DNA of 64,000 nt from Propionibacteriales bacterium (GTDB lineage: Bacteria; Actinomycetota; Actinomycetes; Propionibacteriales; Nocardioidaceae): NCBI GenBank assembly GCA_026392415.1, contig JAPLCC010000060.1, forward strand, positions 18,748 through 82,747, in the 5' to 3' direction. Position numbers and translations under genes: made by a program. Positions 53,034 to 62,561 of the stretch are shown in pieces. Positions within the stretch are counted from its first letter, which is position 1. Each line of letters starts with the position of its first letter. The notes beneath the pieces were generated by a model. That model did not search any database. It saw nothing but the letters and a program-made list of their open reading frames with translations, and was not told the origin of the DNA.

Positions 53034-54748
53034 CGCGCGCGGTGCTCCCGGTAGTAGTGGATCAGGGCCCGGGTCGACGGGTCCTGTGAGGCAAGGACGG
53101 TTTCGTCGCCCGCGAGGGCCGGCGCGATCTGCAGCGCCAGCTGTTTGCCGAGCTCGACACCCCACTGGTCGAAGCTGTCGATGCCCCAGACCACACCCTG
53201 GACGAACGTGATGTGCTCGTAGAGCGCGATCAGTTGACCGAGCACGGACGGTGTCAGCGCGGGCGCCATGATCGACGTCGTCGGCCGGTTCCCTGAGAAG
53301 ACGCGGGCCGGGACGATCGATTCGGCCGTGCCTTCGGCTCGGACCTCCTCGGCGGTCTTGCCGAACGCCAGCGCCCGCGTCTGCGCGAAGAAGTTGGCGA
53401 GCAGCAGTTCGTGCACGTCGGTGGCGCCGTCCACCAGAGGCGAGGTGGGCGTCGCGAAGGCGATGAAGTCCGCCGGAATCAATCGTGTGCCCTGGTGGAT
53501 CAGCTGGTAGAACGCATGCTGACCGTTGGTCCCGGGCTCTCCCCAGAACACCTCACCGGTGTCGGTCGTGACCGGGGAGCCGTCCCACCGCACGCTCTTG
53601 CCGTTGGACTCCATCGTCAGTTGCTGGAGGTACGCCGGGAAGCGGTGCAGCGACTGTGCATAGGGCAGCACCGCATGCGTCTGGGAGCCGAGGAAGTTGA
53701 CGTACCAGACGTTGAGCAACCCCATGAGCACAGGCACGTTGGCGTCGAGCGGAGCGTTCTGGAAGTGCTCGTCGACCGCGTGGAAGCCGGCGAGGAACTC
53801 CTCGAACCGCTCTGGACCGATCGCGATCACCAGGGACGTGCCGATGGCCGAGTCGACGGAGTACCGCCCACCGACCCAGTCCCAGAAGCCGAACGCGTTG
53901 GCCGGGTCGATACCGAAGGCGGCGACCTTGTCGAGCGCGGTGGACACGGCGACGAAGTGTCGGGCGATCGCCGCCTTCGCCTCGGGGTCCTCGGCGTCGG
54001 TGGTGCGCACCGCGCCAGCGGCGTGCAGGCCCTTGAGCAGCCAACTGCGGCACAGCCGGGCGTTGGTCAGCGTCTCCAGCGTCCCGAACGTCTTGCTGGA
54101 GACCACGAAGAGCGTGGTCGCCGGGTCGAGGCCGGCCAGGGTCTCCGCGGCGTCGGTCGGATCGATGTTGCTGATGAAGCGGCACTCGAGCCCGGTCTGG
54201 ACGTACGGCTTGAGGGCTTCGTAGGCCATCACCGGTCCGAGGTCGGAGCCACCGATCCCGATGTTGACGATCGTGGTGATGCCTGCGCCCGTGATGCCCC
54301 TCCATGCGCCCGACCGGACGTCGTCGGCGAAGGCGTAGACACGGCCCAGGACTTCGTGGACGTCGTCGACGACGTCGTGGCCGCCGATCTCCAGGTCGGC
54401 GTCGACGGGCTGGCGCAGCGCCGTGTGCAGAACCGCTCGGTCCTCGGAGACGTTGATGTGGTCGCCGCGGAACATCGCGTCGCGCCGAGCACCGAGACCG
54501 ACCTCGTCCGCCAGGGCCAGCAGGGTCGCCAGGATGCTCTCGTCGACGAGGTTCTTGGACAGGTCGACGAGCAGGTCACCGGCCGTGTGGGTGAGCGATG
54601 ACGCGCGGTCGGGCGCGTCGAACAGGTCGCGGAGCGACGTGCGCCACGCCCCGTCGTCGCCGCGGTGTGCGTCCGCGAGCTCCTGCAACCGCGCCCACGC
54701 AGACGTGGTCGTGGGGTCGACAGGAGCAGCGTTCTGCGGCTCACTCAC
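53030..54748 (-). CDS. pgi: Glucose-6-phosphate isomerase
   Basis: A 572-residue cytoplasmic enzyme interconverting glucose-6-phosphate and fructose-6-phosphate. Signatures: VNIGIGGSDLGPVMAYEAL, VVSSKTFGTLET, GGRYSVDSAIGTSL, LTMESNGKSVRWDG, and the C-terminal QWGVELGKQLA. GTG start at 54748, 3 nt after tal. Its place between tal and pgl is where zwf-opcA sits in many actinobacteria. Confidence 0.96.
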   Translation of the reverse strand: MSEPQNAAPVDPTTTSAWARLQELADAHRGDDGAWRTSLRDLFDAPDRASSLTHTAGDLLVDLSKNLVDESILATLLALADEVGLGARRDAMFRGDHINVSEDRAVLHTALRQPVDADLEIGGHDVVDDVHEVLGRVYAFADDVRSGAWRGITGAGITTIVNIGIGGSDLGPVMAYEALKPYVQTGLECRFISNIDPTDAAETLAGLDPATTLFVVSSKTFGTLETLTNARLCRSWLLKGLHAAGAVRTTDAEDPEAKAAIARHFVAVSTALDKVAAFGIDPANAFGFWDWVGGRYSVDSAIGTSLVIAIGPERFEEFLAGFHAVDEHFQNAPLDANVPVLMGLLNVWYVNFLGSQTHAVLPYAQSLHRFPAYLQQLTMESNGKSVRWDGSPVTTDTGEVFWGEPGTNGQHAFYQLIHQGTRLIPADFIAFATPTSPLVDGATDVHELLLANFFAQTRALAFGKTAEEVRAEGTAESIVPARVFSGNRPTTSIMAPALTPSVLGQLIALYEHITFVQGVVWGIDSFDQWGVELGKQLALQIAPALAGDETVLASQDPSTRALIHYYREHRAR

Positions 54749-54751
54749 CGG

Positions 54752-55858
54752 TCAGGCTCCCGCCTTGGCCATCTGCGCCTCGACGGTCTCGATCAGTTCG
54801 GACCACGACACCTTGAACTTGTCGACACCCTCGGTCTCGAGCACCGTGAACACGTCGTCGAGGTCGATGCCGGCGGCGGCGAGCTGGTCGAAGACGGCCT
54901 GTGCCTCGGCGCCCTTCCCGGTGACCTCGTCGCCCGTGACCTCGCCGTGGTCGGCGAACGCGAGGAGTGTCTTCTCCGGCATCGTGTTGACGGTGTCGGC
55001 GACGACCAGGTCGGTGACGTAGAGCGTGTCGGAGTAGTCGGGGTTCTTCACGCCGGTGGAGGCCCACAGTGGACGCTGCGCATTCGCGCCGGCAGCGGCC
55101 AGCGCCTGCCAGCGATCGGACGCGATGACCTCCTCGAAGGCTGCGTAGGCCAGGCGCGCGTTGGCGACCGCGGCCCTGCCGCGGAGGGCGAGCGCCTCGT
55201 CGGTGCCGATCTTGTCGAGTCGCGCGTCGATCTCCGTGTCGACGCGGGACACGAAGAAGGACGCCACGGAGCGGATCGTGGACAGGTCGATGCCAGCGGT
55301 CTGCGCCTTCTCCAGCCCGGCAACGTAGGCGTCCATCACGGCGCGGTAGCGCTCGGTCGAGAAGATCAGGGTGACGTTGACGCTGATGCCCGCCCCGATC
55401 ACCTCGGTGATGGCCGGCAGGCCCTCGAGCGTGGCGGGGATCTTGATCAGTGCGTTGGGACGGTCGACGGCGGACCACAGCGCTGCCGCGGATGCCACGG
55501 TCGCGGTGGTGTCATTGGCCAGGGTCGGCTCGACCTCGATCGACACGCGCCCGTCGTCGGCGGTGGACGCAGCGACGGGGGCGAGCACGTCGCACGCGTT
55601 GCGTACGTCGTCGGTGGTCAGCGCGAAGATGACGGCGTCAGCCGTCGCGCCTTCAGCGACGAGCGTGCGGACCTGGTCGTCGTACCGCTCCCCGTTGGCG
55701 ATGGCTCCGGCGAAGATGGTGGGGTTCGTGGTGACACCGACCACCGACTTCTCGGCGACGAGGGCGGCGAGGTTGCCGGTCTCGATCCGCTCGCGGGACA
55801 GGTCGTCCAGCCAGATGGACACCCCCGCTTCAGCGAGGGCCTTCAGTCGTTCAGACAT
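54752..55858 (-). CDS. tal: Transaldolase
   Basis: A 368-residue TIM barrel of the non-oxidative pentose phosphate pathway. Motifs: GVTTNPTIFAGAI, VSIEVEPTLANDT, and the Schiff-base Lys in ALIKIPATLEGLPAI. A strong AGGAGG lies 5-10 nt upstream of the ATG at 55858. It is in the operon tkt-tal-pgi-pgl. Confidence 0.96.
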   Translation of the reverse strand: MSERLKALAEAGVSIWLDDLSRERIETGNLAALVAEKSVVGVTTNPTIFAGAIANGERYDDQVRTLVAEGATADAVIFALTTDDVRNACDVLAPVAASTADDGRVSIEVEPTLANDTTATVASAAALWSAVDRPNALIKIPATLEGLPAITEVIGAGISVNVTLIFSTERYRAVMDAYVAGLEKAQTAGIDLSTIRSVASFFVSRVDTEIDARLDKIGTDEALALRGRAAVANARLAYAAFEEVIASDRWQALAAAGANAQRPLWASTGVKNPDYSDTLYVTDLVVADTVNTMPEKTLLAFADHGEVTGDEVTGKGAEAQAVFDQLAAAGIDLDDVFTVLETEGVDKFKVSWSELIETVEAQMAKAGA

Positions 55859-55914
55859 GTTTCCTCCTCGAGAGGTGGTGCAGGGGTGCTGCTGGTGTAC
55901 GACGAGTGATGCGG

Positions 55915-58011
55915 TCAGGCTCCGGCCGCGGCGATGCTGTCCTTGGCGGCTGCGATGACCGCTTCGGGAGTGAAACCGAACTCGCGGAACAACGTGCCGG
56001 CGTCGGCGCTCGCTCCGTAGTGGTCGATGCTGACGATCCGGCCCGCATCGCCGACGTATTCGCGCCAACCCTGCTTCACGCCAGCTTCGACCGAGACCCG
56101 AGCCTTCACCGACGGCGGGATCACGGAGTCGCGGTAGGCCTGGTCCTGGGCGTCGAACCACTCGAGGCAGGGGAGAGACACGACGCGCGCGCCGATGCCC
56201 TCCGCAGCCAGCTGCTCGCGTGCGGCCACGGCGTACTGGACCTCGGAACCGGTGGCGAGGAGTACGACGTCCGGCTTGCCACCGTCGGCGTCGATCAGCA
56301 CGTAGCCACCCCTGGCCACGCCCTCCGTCGTGGCGAAGCCTGCCTCGCCCCGAGGGAAGACCGGCACGTTCTGCCGGGTGAGGACGAGCCCGGCCGGGCG
56401 ATCGGCGTTCTGCAGGACGGCGAGCCAGGCGGCGGCGGTCTCGTTGGCATCGGCCGGTCGCACGATGTCGATGCCGGGCATGGCGCGCATCGCGGCCAGG
56501 TGCTCGATCGGCTGGTGGGTGGGGCCGTCCTCGCCGAGGCCGACCGAGTCATGGGTCCAGACGTAGATCACGGGCGTCTTCGTCAGGGCTGCGACGCGGA
56601 CTGCGCCGCGCATGTAGTCGGAGAAGGTGAAGAAGGTGCCGCCGAAGACGCGCGTCCGACCGCCGGCGGCGATGCCGTTCATGATCGCGCCCATGCCGTG
56701 TTCACGGATGCCGAAGTGCAGCACCCGGCCGTGGACCGGGTCGCCCGTCCACTCGTGGGAGGAGCGGTCCTCCGGGATGAAGGACGGTGCCGAGGTGATC
56801 GTCGTGTTGTTGGACCCGGCCAGGTCGGCCGATCCGCCCCACAACTCGGGCAGCAGCGGCGCGATCGCGTTGATGACCTTGCCGGACGCGGCGCGAGTGG
56901 CCGCGCCCTTGGGGTCGGCCTCGAAGGTCGGCAGCGCGTCAGCGAGCCCGTCGGGCAGGGCATGGGTCTTCGTGCGTTCGAGCAGGCCGTTCGCCTCGGG
57001 GTGAGCGGCACTCCAGGTGGAGTACGCCTCGTCCCACTCGGCACCCCAGGCCTTGCCACGGGCGACGAGCCCGCGGGTGTGCTCGAGAACGTCGGCCGGC
57101 ACCTCGAAGTGCTGGTCCGGGTCGAAGCCCAGGACCTTCTTCGTGGCGGCGACCTCTTCAGCGCCGAGAGCGGAGCCGTGGGCGGCTTCGGTGTTCTGGG
57201 CGTTGGGCGCGGGCCAGGCAATGACCGTCTTGAGCACGATCAACGAAGGCTTGTCGGTGACCGCGTCCGCCGCGGCGAGGGCAGCGTGGAGACCGGGGAC
57301 GTCCTCGACGTACTCCGTGCCGCCGTTGGTCCAGTCGACTTCCTGCACGTGCCAGCCGTAGGCCTCGTAGCGGCCGGCGACGTCCTCGGTGAAGGCGATG
57401 TTGGTGTCGCCCTCGATCGAGATCCGGTTGCTGTCGTAGATCATCGTGAGGTTGCCGAGCTTCTGCGTGCCGGCGATCGAGGAGGCTTCACCGCTCACGC
57501 CCTCCTGCAGGTCGCCGTCGCCGGCGAGGCAGTAGATGTGGTGGTCGAAGAGGCTCTCGCCCGCCGGCGCCTCGGGGTCGAACATGCCCCGCTCGCGGCG
57601 TGCGGCCATGGCCATGCCGACGGCATTGGCGACGCCCTGGCCCAGTGGGCCCGTGGTGACCTCGACGCCGCGGGTGTGCCCCAGCTCGGGGTGGCCGGGG
57701 GTCAGGCTGCCCCAGGTGCGCAGCGCCTTGAGGTCGTCGAGCTCGAGCCCGAAGCCGCCGAGGAAGAGCTGCGTGTACAGGGTGATGGAGCTGTGACCGA
57801 TGCTCAGCACGAAGCGGTCGCGGTTGATCCAGTCAGGGTCCGAGGGGTCGTGTCGCATGACCTTCTGGAACAGCAGGTACGCCGCAGGCGCCAGGCTCAT
57901 CGCGGTGCCGGGGTGGCCGTTGCCGACCTTCTGGACAGAGTCCATCGCCAGCACCCGTGCCGTGTCGACGGCCTTGCGGTCGAGATCGGTCCACTCCAAC
58001 TCCGGGATCAT
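55915..58011 (-). CDS. tkt: Transketolase
   Basis: A 698-residue thiamine-diphosphate enzyme. It has the N-terminal QKVGNGHPGTAMSLAP, ThDP motif GDGDLQEGVSGEASSIAG...YDSN, central FTFSDYMRGAVRVAAL, and LVLTRQNVP. The ATG at 58011 gives the family start MIPELEW and follows TAGGCT on this strand (58019-58024) by 7 nt, so the operon promoter is leaderless. It heads tkt-tal-pgi-pgl and is divergent from ctaB. Confidence 0.97.
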   Translation of the reverse strand: MIPELEWTDLDRKAVDTARVLAMDSVQKVGNGHPGTAMSLAPAAYLLFQKVMRHDPSDPDWINRDRFVLSIGHSSITLYTQLFLGGFGLELDDLKALRTWGSLTPGHPELGHTRGVEVTTGPLGQGVANAVGMAMAARRERGMFDPEAPAGESLFDHHIYCLAGDGDLQEGVSGEASSIAGTQKLGNLTMIYDSNRISIEGDTNIAFTEDVAGRYEAYGWHVQEVDWTNGGTEYVEDVPGLHAALAAADAVTDKPSLIVLKTVIAWPAPNAQNTEAAHGSALGAEEVAATKKVLGFDPDQHFEVPADVLEHTRGLVARGKAWGAEWDEAYSTWSAAHPEANGLLERTKTHALPDGLADALPTFEADPKGAATRAASGKVINAIAPLLPELWGGSADLAGSNNTTITSAPSFIPEDRSSHEWTGDPVHGRVLHFGIREHGMGAIMNGIAAGGRTRVFGGTFFTFSDYMRGAVRVAALTKTPVIYVWTHDSVGLGEDGPTHQPIEHLAAMRAMPGIDIVRPADANETAAAWLAVLQNADRPAGLVLTRQNVPVFPRGEAGFATTEGVARGGYVLIDADGGKPDVVLLATGSEVQYAVAAREQLAAEGIGARVVSLPCLEWFDAQDQAYRDSVIPPSVKARVSVEAGVKQGWREYVGDAGRIVSIDHYGASADAGTLFREFGFTPEAVIAAAKDSIAAAGA

Positions 58012-58139
58012 GTGACCGAGCCTACCCAGCCGGAGCGGGAGGCCGACACCTGGCTCGGTGCCTGCACATCGCTCGGCTCGGGCTACACTCGGACCGCTTT
58101 CGATCCCTGCCCGCGAGGCCATCTTCGAGGAATTCAGCC

Positions 58140-59099
58140 GTGACCTACGTCGACCCGACCAGCCCCGAGCTGACGGCCGACGACGGACGGTCCCCGGCGG
58201 CCGACTCCGCGGCCACCGCGCGCGACGTGTTGATGGCGTACGTCGGTCTGACCAAGCCGCGGGTCATCGAGCTCCTGCTCCTGACCACCGTGCCGATGAT
58301 GTTCTTCGCCGCAGGCGGCGTGCCGCCGCTCGGTCTCGTCGTCGCCACCGTGATCGGCGGGACCCTGTCGGCCGGGTCGGCGTCGGTCTTCAACTGCGTC
58401 TACGACCGCGACATCGACGAGCAGATGCGCCGTACCCGTCGACGCGCGCTCCCGCGACACATCGTGACGCCGCGCGCCGCCCTGGTGTTCGGCTTCGTCC
58501 TGGGCGTGCTCTCGACCGTGGTCCTCGCCTGGCAGGTCAACACGCTCTCCGCGGTGCTGTCGGTCAGCGCGATCGCGTTCTACGTCTTCATCTACACGAT
58601 GCTGCTCAAGCGGCGTACGGCCCAGAACATCGTGTGGGGTGGGATCGCCGGCTGCTTCCCCACGCTGATCGGCTGGACCGCGGTCACCAACGAGTTGTCG
58701 TGGATCCCGATCGTGCTCTTCGCCGTCGTCTTCTTCTGGACGCCGCCCCACACCTGGGCGCTGGCGCTGCGCTACCGCGAGGACTACGCGCAGGTCGACG
58801 TCCCGATGCTGCCGGTCGTGAAGCCGGCCCGGTCGGTCGCCTTCCAGATCGTCCTCTACAGCTGGGTCATGGTCGCCACGTCGCTGCTGCTGTGGCCCGT
58901 CGCGTCGACGGGGCTGTTCTATCCGGTCGTCGCAGCCGTCCTGGGAGCGGTGTTCCTCGCCCAGGCGCACGCGCTGCACCGTCGATCGAAGACGTCGGAC
59001 GAGCTCAGCATCCTCCAGCCGATGCACCTCTTCCACTCCTCGAACCTGTACCTCAGCCTGCTGTTCGTCGCTGTCGCGATCGACCCGTTGCTCAAGTAG
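58140..59099 (+). CDS. ctaB: Protoheme IX farnesyltransferase (haem O synthase)
   Basis: A 319-residue UbiA-family membrane enzyme with about 8-9 transmembrane segments. It adds a farnesyl group to haem B to make haem O. Motifs: LTKPRVIELLL, NCVYDRDIDEQMRRTRRRALP (Asp-rich prenyl-PP site) and YTMLLKRRTAQNIVWGGIAG. The GTG at 58140 has GAGGAA about 8 nt upstream; TACACT at 58084-58089 is a -10 candidate giving a leader of about 45 nt. It overlaps convergent ctaA by 8 nt. Confidence 0.95.
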   Translation: MTYVDPTSPELTADDGRSPAADSAATARDVLMAYVGLTKPRVIELLLLTTVPMMFFAAGGVPPLGLVVATVIGGTLSAGSASVFNCVYDRDIDEQMRRTRRRALPRHIVTPRAALVFGFVLGVLSTVVLAWQVNTLSAVLSVSAIAFYVFIYTMLLKRRTAQNIVWGGIAGCFPTLIGWTAVTNELSWIPIVLFAVVFFWTPPHTWALALRYREDYAQVDVPMLPVVKPARSVAFQIVLYSWVMVATSLLLWPVASTGLFYPVVAAVLGAVFLAQAHALHRRSKTSDELSILQPMHLFHSSNLYLSLLFVAVAIDPLLK

Positions 59100-59988
59100 T
59101 TCGGCGAGGGCGGGTCGTCAGGACGACCCAGGTCAGCGCGGCCGAGGTGAGGCCGGCGCCGAGCATGTGGAACGCGACGAGGACCTCGGGCAGGTCGGTG
59201 AAGTACTGCCAGAAGCCGATCGTGCCCTGCAGCAGCTCGACGCCGAGGAGCCCCGCCGTTGCGCGGAACAGGACGGGGCTGCTCGTGCGGTGTGCGGCCC
59301 AGAGCAGCCCGACCGTGAGCGCAACGAGGACGTAGACCGCCCAGGCATGCACGTGGGACATCACCTGCGGGTCCAGACCGGTGCGCCGCGACTCGAGGTC
59401 GCCGGAGTGCGGGCCGGAGCCGGTGACCACCGTGCCGAGGTAGAGGACCAGCCAGCCGACGGCAAACAGGAACCACGCCAGCCGACCGACGGTCGAGGTG
59501 ATGCCTGAGCGTGCCGGCCCGCGAAGGTGGTCGAGCAGGATCACGCACACGCCGACGATGGCCATCGAGACGAGCAGGTGCAGGCCGACGATCCAGGGAT
59601 TCAGGTCGGTCAGCACCGTGATCCCGCCGAGGACGGCCTGCGCAGGGATGCCGAGGGCGATGATGGTCGACAACCGGACCGCCAGCGGGTGCTCCGTGGC
59701 GCGGTTGCGCGCGGCCAGCCAGCAGGACACCGCGATGATCACCAGGACGTAGGTCAGCATCCGGTTGCCGAACTCGATCGCGCCGTTGATCCCCAGCGCC
59801 TCGTGCGGCAGGTAGGAATCCTCGGTGCACTTCGGCCAGGTGGGGCAGCCGAGACCGGAGCCGGTCAACCGCACGGCGCCGCCGGTGACCACGATCCCGA
59901 TGTTCGCGACCAGATTGGCCCACGCCAGCGGAATCAGCCGGGCGCCCAGGACCGGCTGCAGGGCTGCCCAGCGCGCCGCAAGGTTCAC
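59092..59988 (-). CDS. ctaA: Haem A synthase (CtaA/Cox15)
   Basis: A 298-residue membrane enzyme with about 8 transmembrane segments that converts haem O to haem A for cytochrome aa3 oxidase. It has VVTGGAVRLTGSGLGCPTWPKC near the start, and His-bearing helices (GLHLLVSM, SHVHAWAV, AFHMLGAG). The GTG at 59988 overlaps the upstream permease stop (GTGA), so it is coupled to the ABC transporter operon; the longer open frame is not needed. Confidence 0.94.
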   Translation of the reverse strand: MNLAARWAALQPVLGARLIPLAWANLVANIGIVVTGGAVRLTGSGLGCPTWPKCTEDSYLPHEALGINGAIEFGNRMLTYVLVIIAVSCWLAARNRATEHPLAVRLSTIIALGIPAQAVLGGITVLTDLNPWIVGLHLLVSMAIVGVCVILLDHLRGPARSGITSTVGRLAWFLFAVGWLVLYLGTVVTGSGPHSGDLESRRTGLDPQVMSHVHAWAVYVLVALTVGLLWAAHRTSSPVLFRATAGLLGVELLQGTIGFWQYFTDLPEVLVAFHMLGAGLTSAALTWVVLTTRPRRTT

Positions 59989-60773
59989 TCCCACTGGAAG
60001 GTCCTCGCGGTCAGGACGGAGCCGATCACGGCCCAGCCGAGAAGAACGAGCAGGTCGCGGACCGCCACGGTCGCATCGCACGCAGCGCGGGCCGCCTCTC
60101 CGAGTGCGCCGGAAGGCAGCCAGCGCACGACGTCGCCGAGGCCGCCGTACGCGTCCGCAGGGAGTACGACGGCACCCCCGGCGAGCAGCAGCAGGTAGAC
60201 CAGGTTCGCCGCAGCCAGGGTGGCCTCGGCGCGCAGGGAGCCGGCCAGCAACATCCCGAGCGACGCGAACGCCGCCGTCCCGAACACGGCCGCCAGGATC
60301 AGCGCGAGGTAGCCACCGATGCCGTCGGGCCCGTTCCAGCCCAGCGCGAAGCCGACGCCACCGATGACAACAAACTGGAGGATCTCGACGAGCAGCAGGG
60401 CCACGACCTTCCCGCCGAGCAGGGTCGCGCGGGACAGGGGAGCGGTGCCGAGCCGCTTCAGGACGCCGTACCTGCGCTCGAAGCCGGTGGCGATGGCCAG
60501 TGACGTGAAGGCCGTGGACATCACGGCGACGGCGAGCACACCGGGGGTGAGCACGTCGATCGGGCGCCCGTCGAGACTGACACCGACCCGGTCCGCACCG
60601 CGGACCGAGGCGACCAGCACGATCACCGGGATCACGATGGCCAACAGCAGCTGCTCGCCGTTGCGCAGCATCAGGCGAGCCTCCATGCCGGCCTGCGTCA
60701 CGAGCTGGCGCGCCACCGGAGCGGCGCCGGGTGCGGGCGTGAACACGCCTGTGGTCGAGCCTGCGGAGACCAT
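59985..60773 (-). CDS. ABC-2 type transporter permease
   Basis: A 262-residue membrane protein with about 6 transmembrane segments of the ABC-2 family (AVMSTAFTSLAIATGFERRYGVLKRLGTAPLSRATLLGGK). It is coupled to the ATPase gene upstream (TGATG) and to ctaA downstream. In many actinobacteria this pair sits beside ctaA/ctaB and sufR; the cargo is not established. Context suggests a link to haem or cytochrome biogenesis, but this is inference. Confidence 0.88.
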   Translation of the reverse strand: MVSAGSTTGVFTPAPGAAPVARQLVTQAGMEARLMLRNGEQLLLAIVIPVIVLVASVRGADRVGVSLDGRPIDVLTPGVLAVAVMSTAFTSLAIATGFERRYGVLKRLGTAPLSRATLLGGKVVALLLVEILQFVVIGGVGFALGWNGPDGIGGYLALILAAVFGTAAFASLGMLLAGSLRAEATLAAANLVYLLLLAGGAVVLPADAYGGLGDVVRWLPSGALGEAARAACDATVAVRDLLVLLGWAVIGSVLTARTFQWE

Positions 60774-61705
60774 CAGAGGTCCTCCCGTCCGGTCAGTTCG
60801 AGGAAGACGTCCTCGAGGTTGCGTTGACCGAGGGACAGCGACTCGGGGAGCACGTCGTGGTCGGTGCACCAGGCGGCGACCTTGCCCAGGGTCGAACCGT
60901 CGGCGGGACCGGACACCTGCAGGCTGAGCGGGTCGAGCACGGTCAGTTCGGTGCCGGCGCCGAGCGCGGTGGCGAGGGCTTCCGGTGAACCGGGCGGGAA
61001 CGGCTGGGTGACGACCAGGCGGATGGTGGCCACCGCCCCGCCGCGGGTGAGTTCGAGAGGCGAACCGCTCGCGACCAGCTTGCCGTGGTCGAGGATGTGC
61101 ACCTTGTCGGCCAGACGCTCAGCCTCTTCGAGGTAGTGCGTCGTCAGCACGACCGTCACGCCGTCGCCGCGCAACTCTTCGAGGAGCTCCCAGACGGCGC
61201 GCCGGATCTGCGGGTCCAGACCCGCGGTGGGCTCATCGACGAAGACCAGTTCCGGGCGGCCCACCAGAGCCAGCGCGAGTCCGAGGCGCTGCTGCTGACC
61301 ACCCGAGAGCCGCCGGTACGGCGTCCGGCCGCACTCGTGCAACGCCAGACGGTCCATCAACAGGTCGGTGTCGAGCGGGTGCGCGTGCAGCCGGGCGAAG
61401 TGACGCAGCATCTCGTCCGCACGCGCCCCGCTCCAGGCACCGCCGGACTGCAGCATCACGCCGATCCGGGGGAGCAGCGCACGACGTTCGCGCTGCGGGT
61501 CGAGGCCGAGCACTCGCACGGTTCCGGACTGGGCGCGGCGGTAGCCCTCGCAGGTCTCGAGCGTCGTCGTCTTTCCGGCGCCGTTGGGACCCAGCACGGC
61601 GGTGATCGTGTGCGCCTCGACCTCGAAGGAGAGGCCGTCGACCGCCGTACGGTCGCCGTACCTCATCACCAGGCCGTCGACGAGGACAGCAGGACCAGCG
61701 GGCAC
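60773..61705 (-). CDS. ABC transporter ATP-binding protein
   Basis: A 310-residue ABC ATPase. Walker A GPNGAGKTTTLE, Q-loop MLQSGG, signature LSGGQQQRLGLALAL, Walker B LVFVDEPTAGLD, and H-loop TTHYLEEAE. It drives the permease encoded next. The GTG at 61705 lies 6 nt after TACACT on this strand (61712-61717), so the operon ATPase-permease-ctaA starts leaderless. It is divergent from a small membrane-protein gene. Confidence 0.93.
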   Translation of the reverse strand: MPAGPAVLVDGLVMRYGDRTAVDGLSFEVEAHTITAVLGPNGAGKTTTLETCEGYRRAQSGTVRVLGLDPQRERRALLPRIGVMLQSGGAWSGARADEMLRHFARLHAHPLDTDLLMDRLALHECGRTPYRRLSGGQQQRLGLALALVGRPELVFVDEPTAGLDPQIRRAVWELLEELRGDGVTVVLTTHYLEEAERLADKVHILDHGKLVASGSPLELTRGGAVATIRLVVTQPFPPGSPEALATALGAGTELTVLDPLSLQVSGPADGSTLGKVAAWCTDHDVLPESLSLGQRNLEDVFLELTGREDL

Positions 61706-61748
61706 CCGGGGAGTGTAGAGCGCGGGCCGCGGCCCTACGCTGGCGGCC

Positions 61749-62114
61749 GTGACTGTCTGGCTCTACGGCGTCGTTCTCGCTGTCGCTCTCGCGGCTGCGC
61801 TGCTGCTCGTGGTGGACCTGGTCCGCGACCGCGCCGCCCAGGACTCCCACTTCATTTCGCTCGCCGTCCTGGACGTCGTCCTGCTCGGGCAGCTGATCGG
61901 CGGAGCGGTGGCGCTGGCGCGCACGGAGCGCGACGTCGAGGGCACGGTCTTCGTGAGCTACCTGGTCACGGTCTTCCTCGTGCCGGTGATCGGCGCCTTC
62001 TTCTCCCTTGCCGAGCGTTCCCGGGTCGGCACCACGATCCTGCTGCTCGCCGTCGCGACGGTGGCGGGGCTGGAGCTCCGCCTCTGGGACATCTGGGGAG
62101 GTCGGCATGGCTGA
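61749..62114 (+). CDS. Small membrane protein, unknown function
   Basis: A 121-residue protein with four hydrophobic segments (about residues 5-25, 38-56, 68-86, 94-109). I do not recognise a named family. TACGCT at 61736-61741 lies 7 nt before the GTG, a leaderless promoter. It overlaps the next gene by 8 nt, so the two are one unit and may form a complex. Confidence 0.65.
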   Translation: MTVWLYGVVLAVALAAALLLVVDLVRDRAAQDSHFISLAVLDVVLLGQLIGGAVALARTERDVEGTVFVSYLVTVFLVPVIGAFFSLAERSRVGTTILLLAVATVAGLELRLWDIWGGRHG

Positions 62115-62514
62115 GCTCCAGCACCCGCTGTCGGAGGGCTGGGGACGCGCCCTGGTCTTCGTCTACGGCGTCTTCGCCGTCGCGGCGACCGGGCGCTCCG
62201 CCGTACAGCTGGGCATGGAGCCCGATCGGGCGCTCCTGGCCTACTCGCTGTCGCTGTTGGCGGCCGTGATCTACCTGGTCGCGACGACCTGCCTGCTGTT
62301 CGGCGGCACCACGGGCTGGCGGATTGCCGGCATCGCCGTCACTGTCGAGCTCCTCGGCGTGCTGTCGGTGGGCTCGCTGAGCTACCTCGCGACCGACCTG
62401 TTCCCAGACAGGACGGTGTGGTCGCACTTTGGCCAGGGGTACGGATTCCTGCCGCTGGTGCTCCCGTTCGCAGGGCTCGCGTGGCTTCGGCACACGGCCC
62501 CGCGTGCGGGTTAG
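62107..62514 (+). CDS. Small membrane protein, unknown function
   Basis: A 135-residue protein with about four transmembrane segments (LVFVYGVFAVAATG, LLAYSLSLLAAVIYLVATTC, IAGIAVTVELLGVLSVGSL, FLPLVLPFAGLAWL). The ATG at 62107 lies inside the preceding gene, so it is translationally coupled. It precedes sufR, and its last codons overlap the iron-box candidate. Function unknown. Confidence 0.68.
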   Translation: MAELQHPLSEGWGRALVFVYGVFAVAATGRSAVQLGMEPDRALLAYSLSLLAAVIYLVATTCLLFGGTTGWRIAGIAVTVELLGVLSVGSLSYLATDLFPDRTVWSHFGQGYGFLPLVLPFAGLAWLRHTAPRAG

Positions 62515-62524
62515 GCTGACCTTG
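62506..62524. promoter_or_regulatory. IdeR/DtxR-like iron box upstream of sufR
   Basis: GGTTAGGCTGACC (62509-62521) agrees with the core of the IdeR/DtxR iron box (GGTTAGGCTAACC) at 12 of 13 positions; the flanks agree poorly. It contains a TAGGCT that could be the -10 for sufR, so bound regulator would block transcription when iron is plentiful. DtxR control of suf genes is known in Corynebacterium. Confidence 0.55.
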
Positions 62525-62561
62525 CTTGAATCGCCCCCGGCATTATCGGCACACTGATGTT

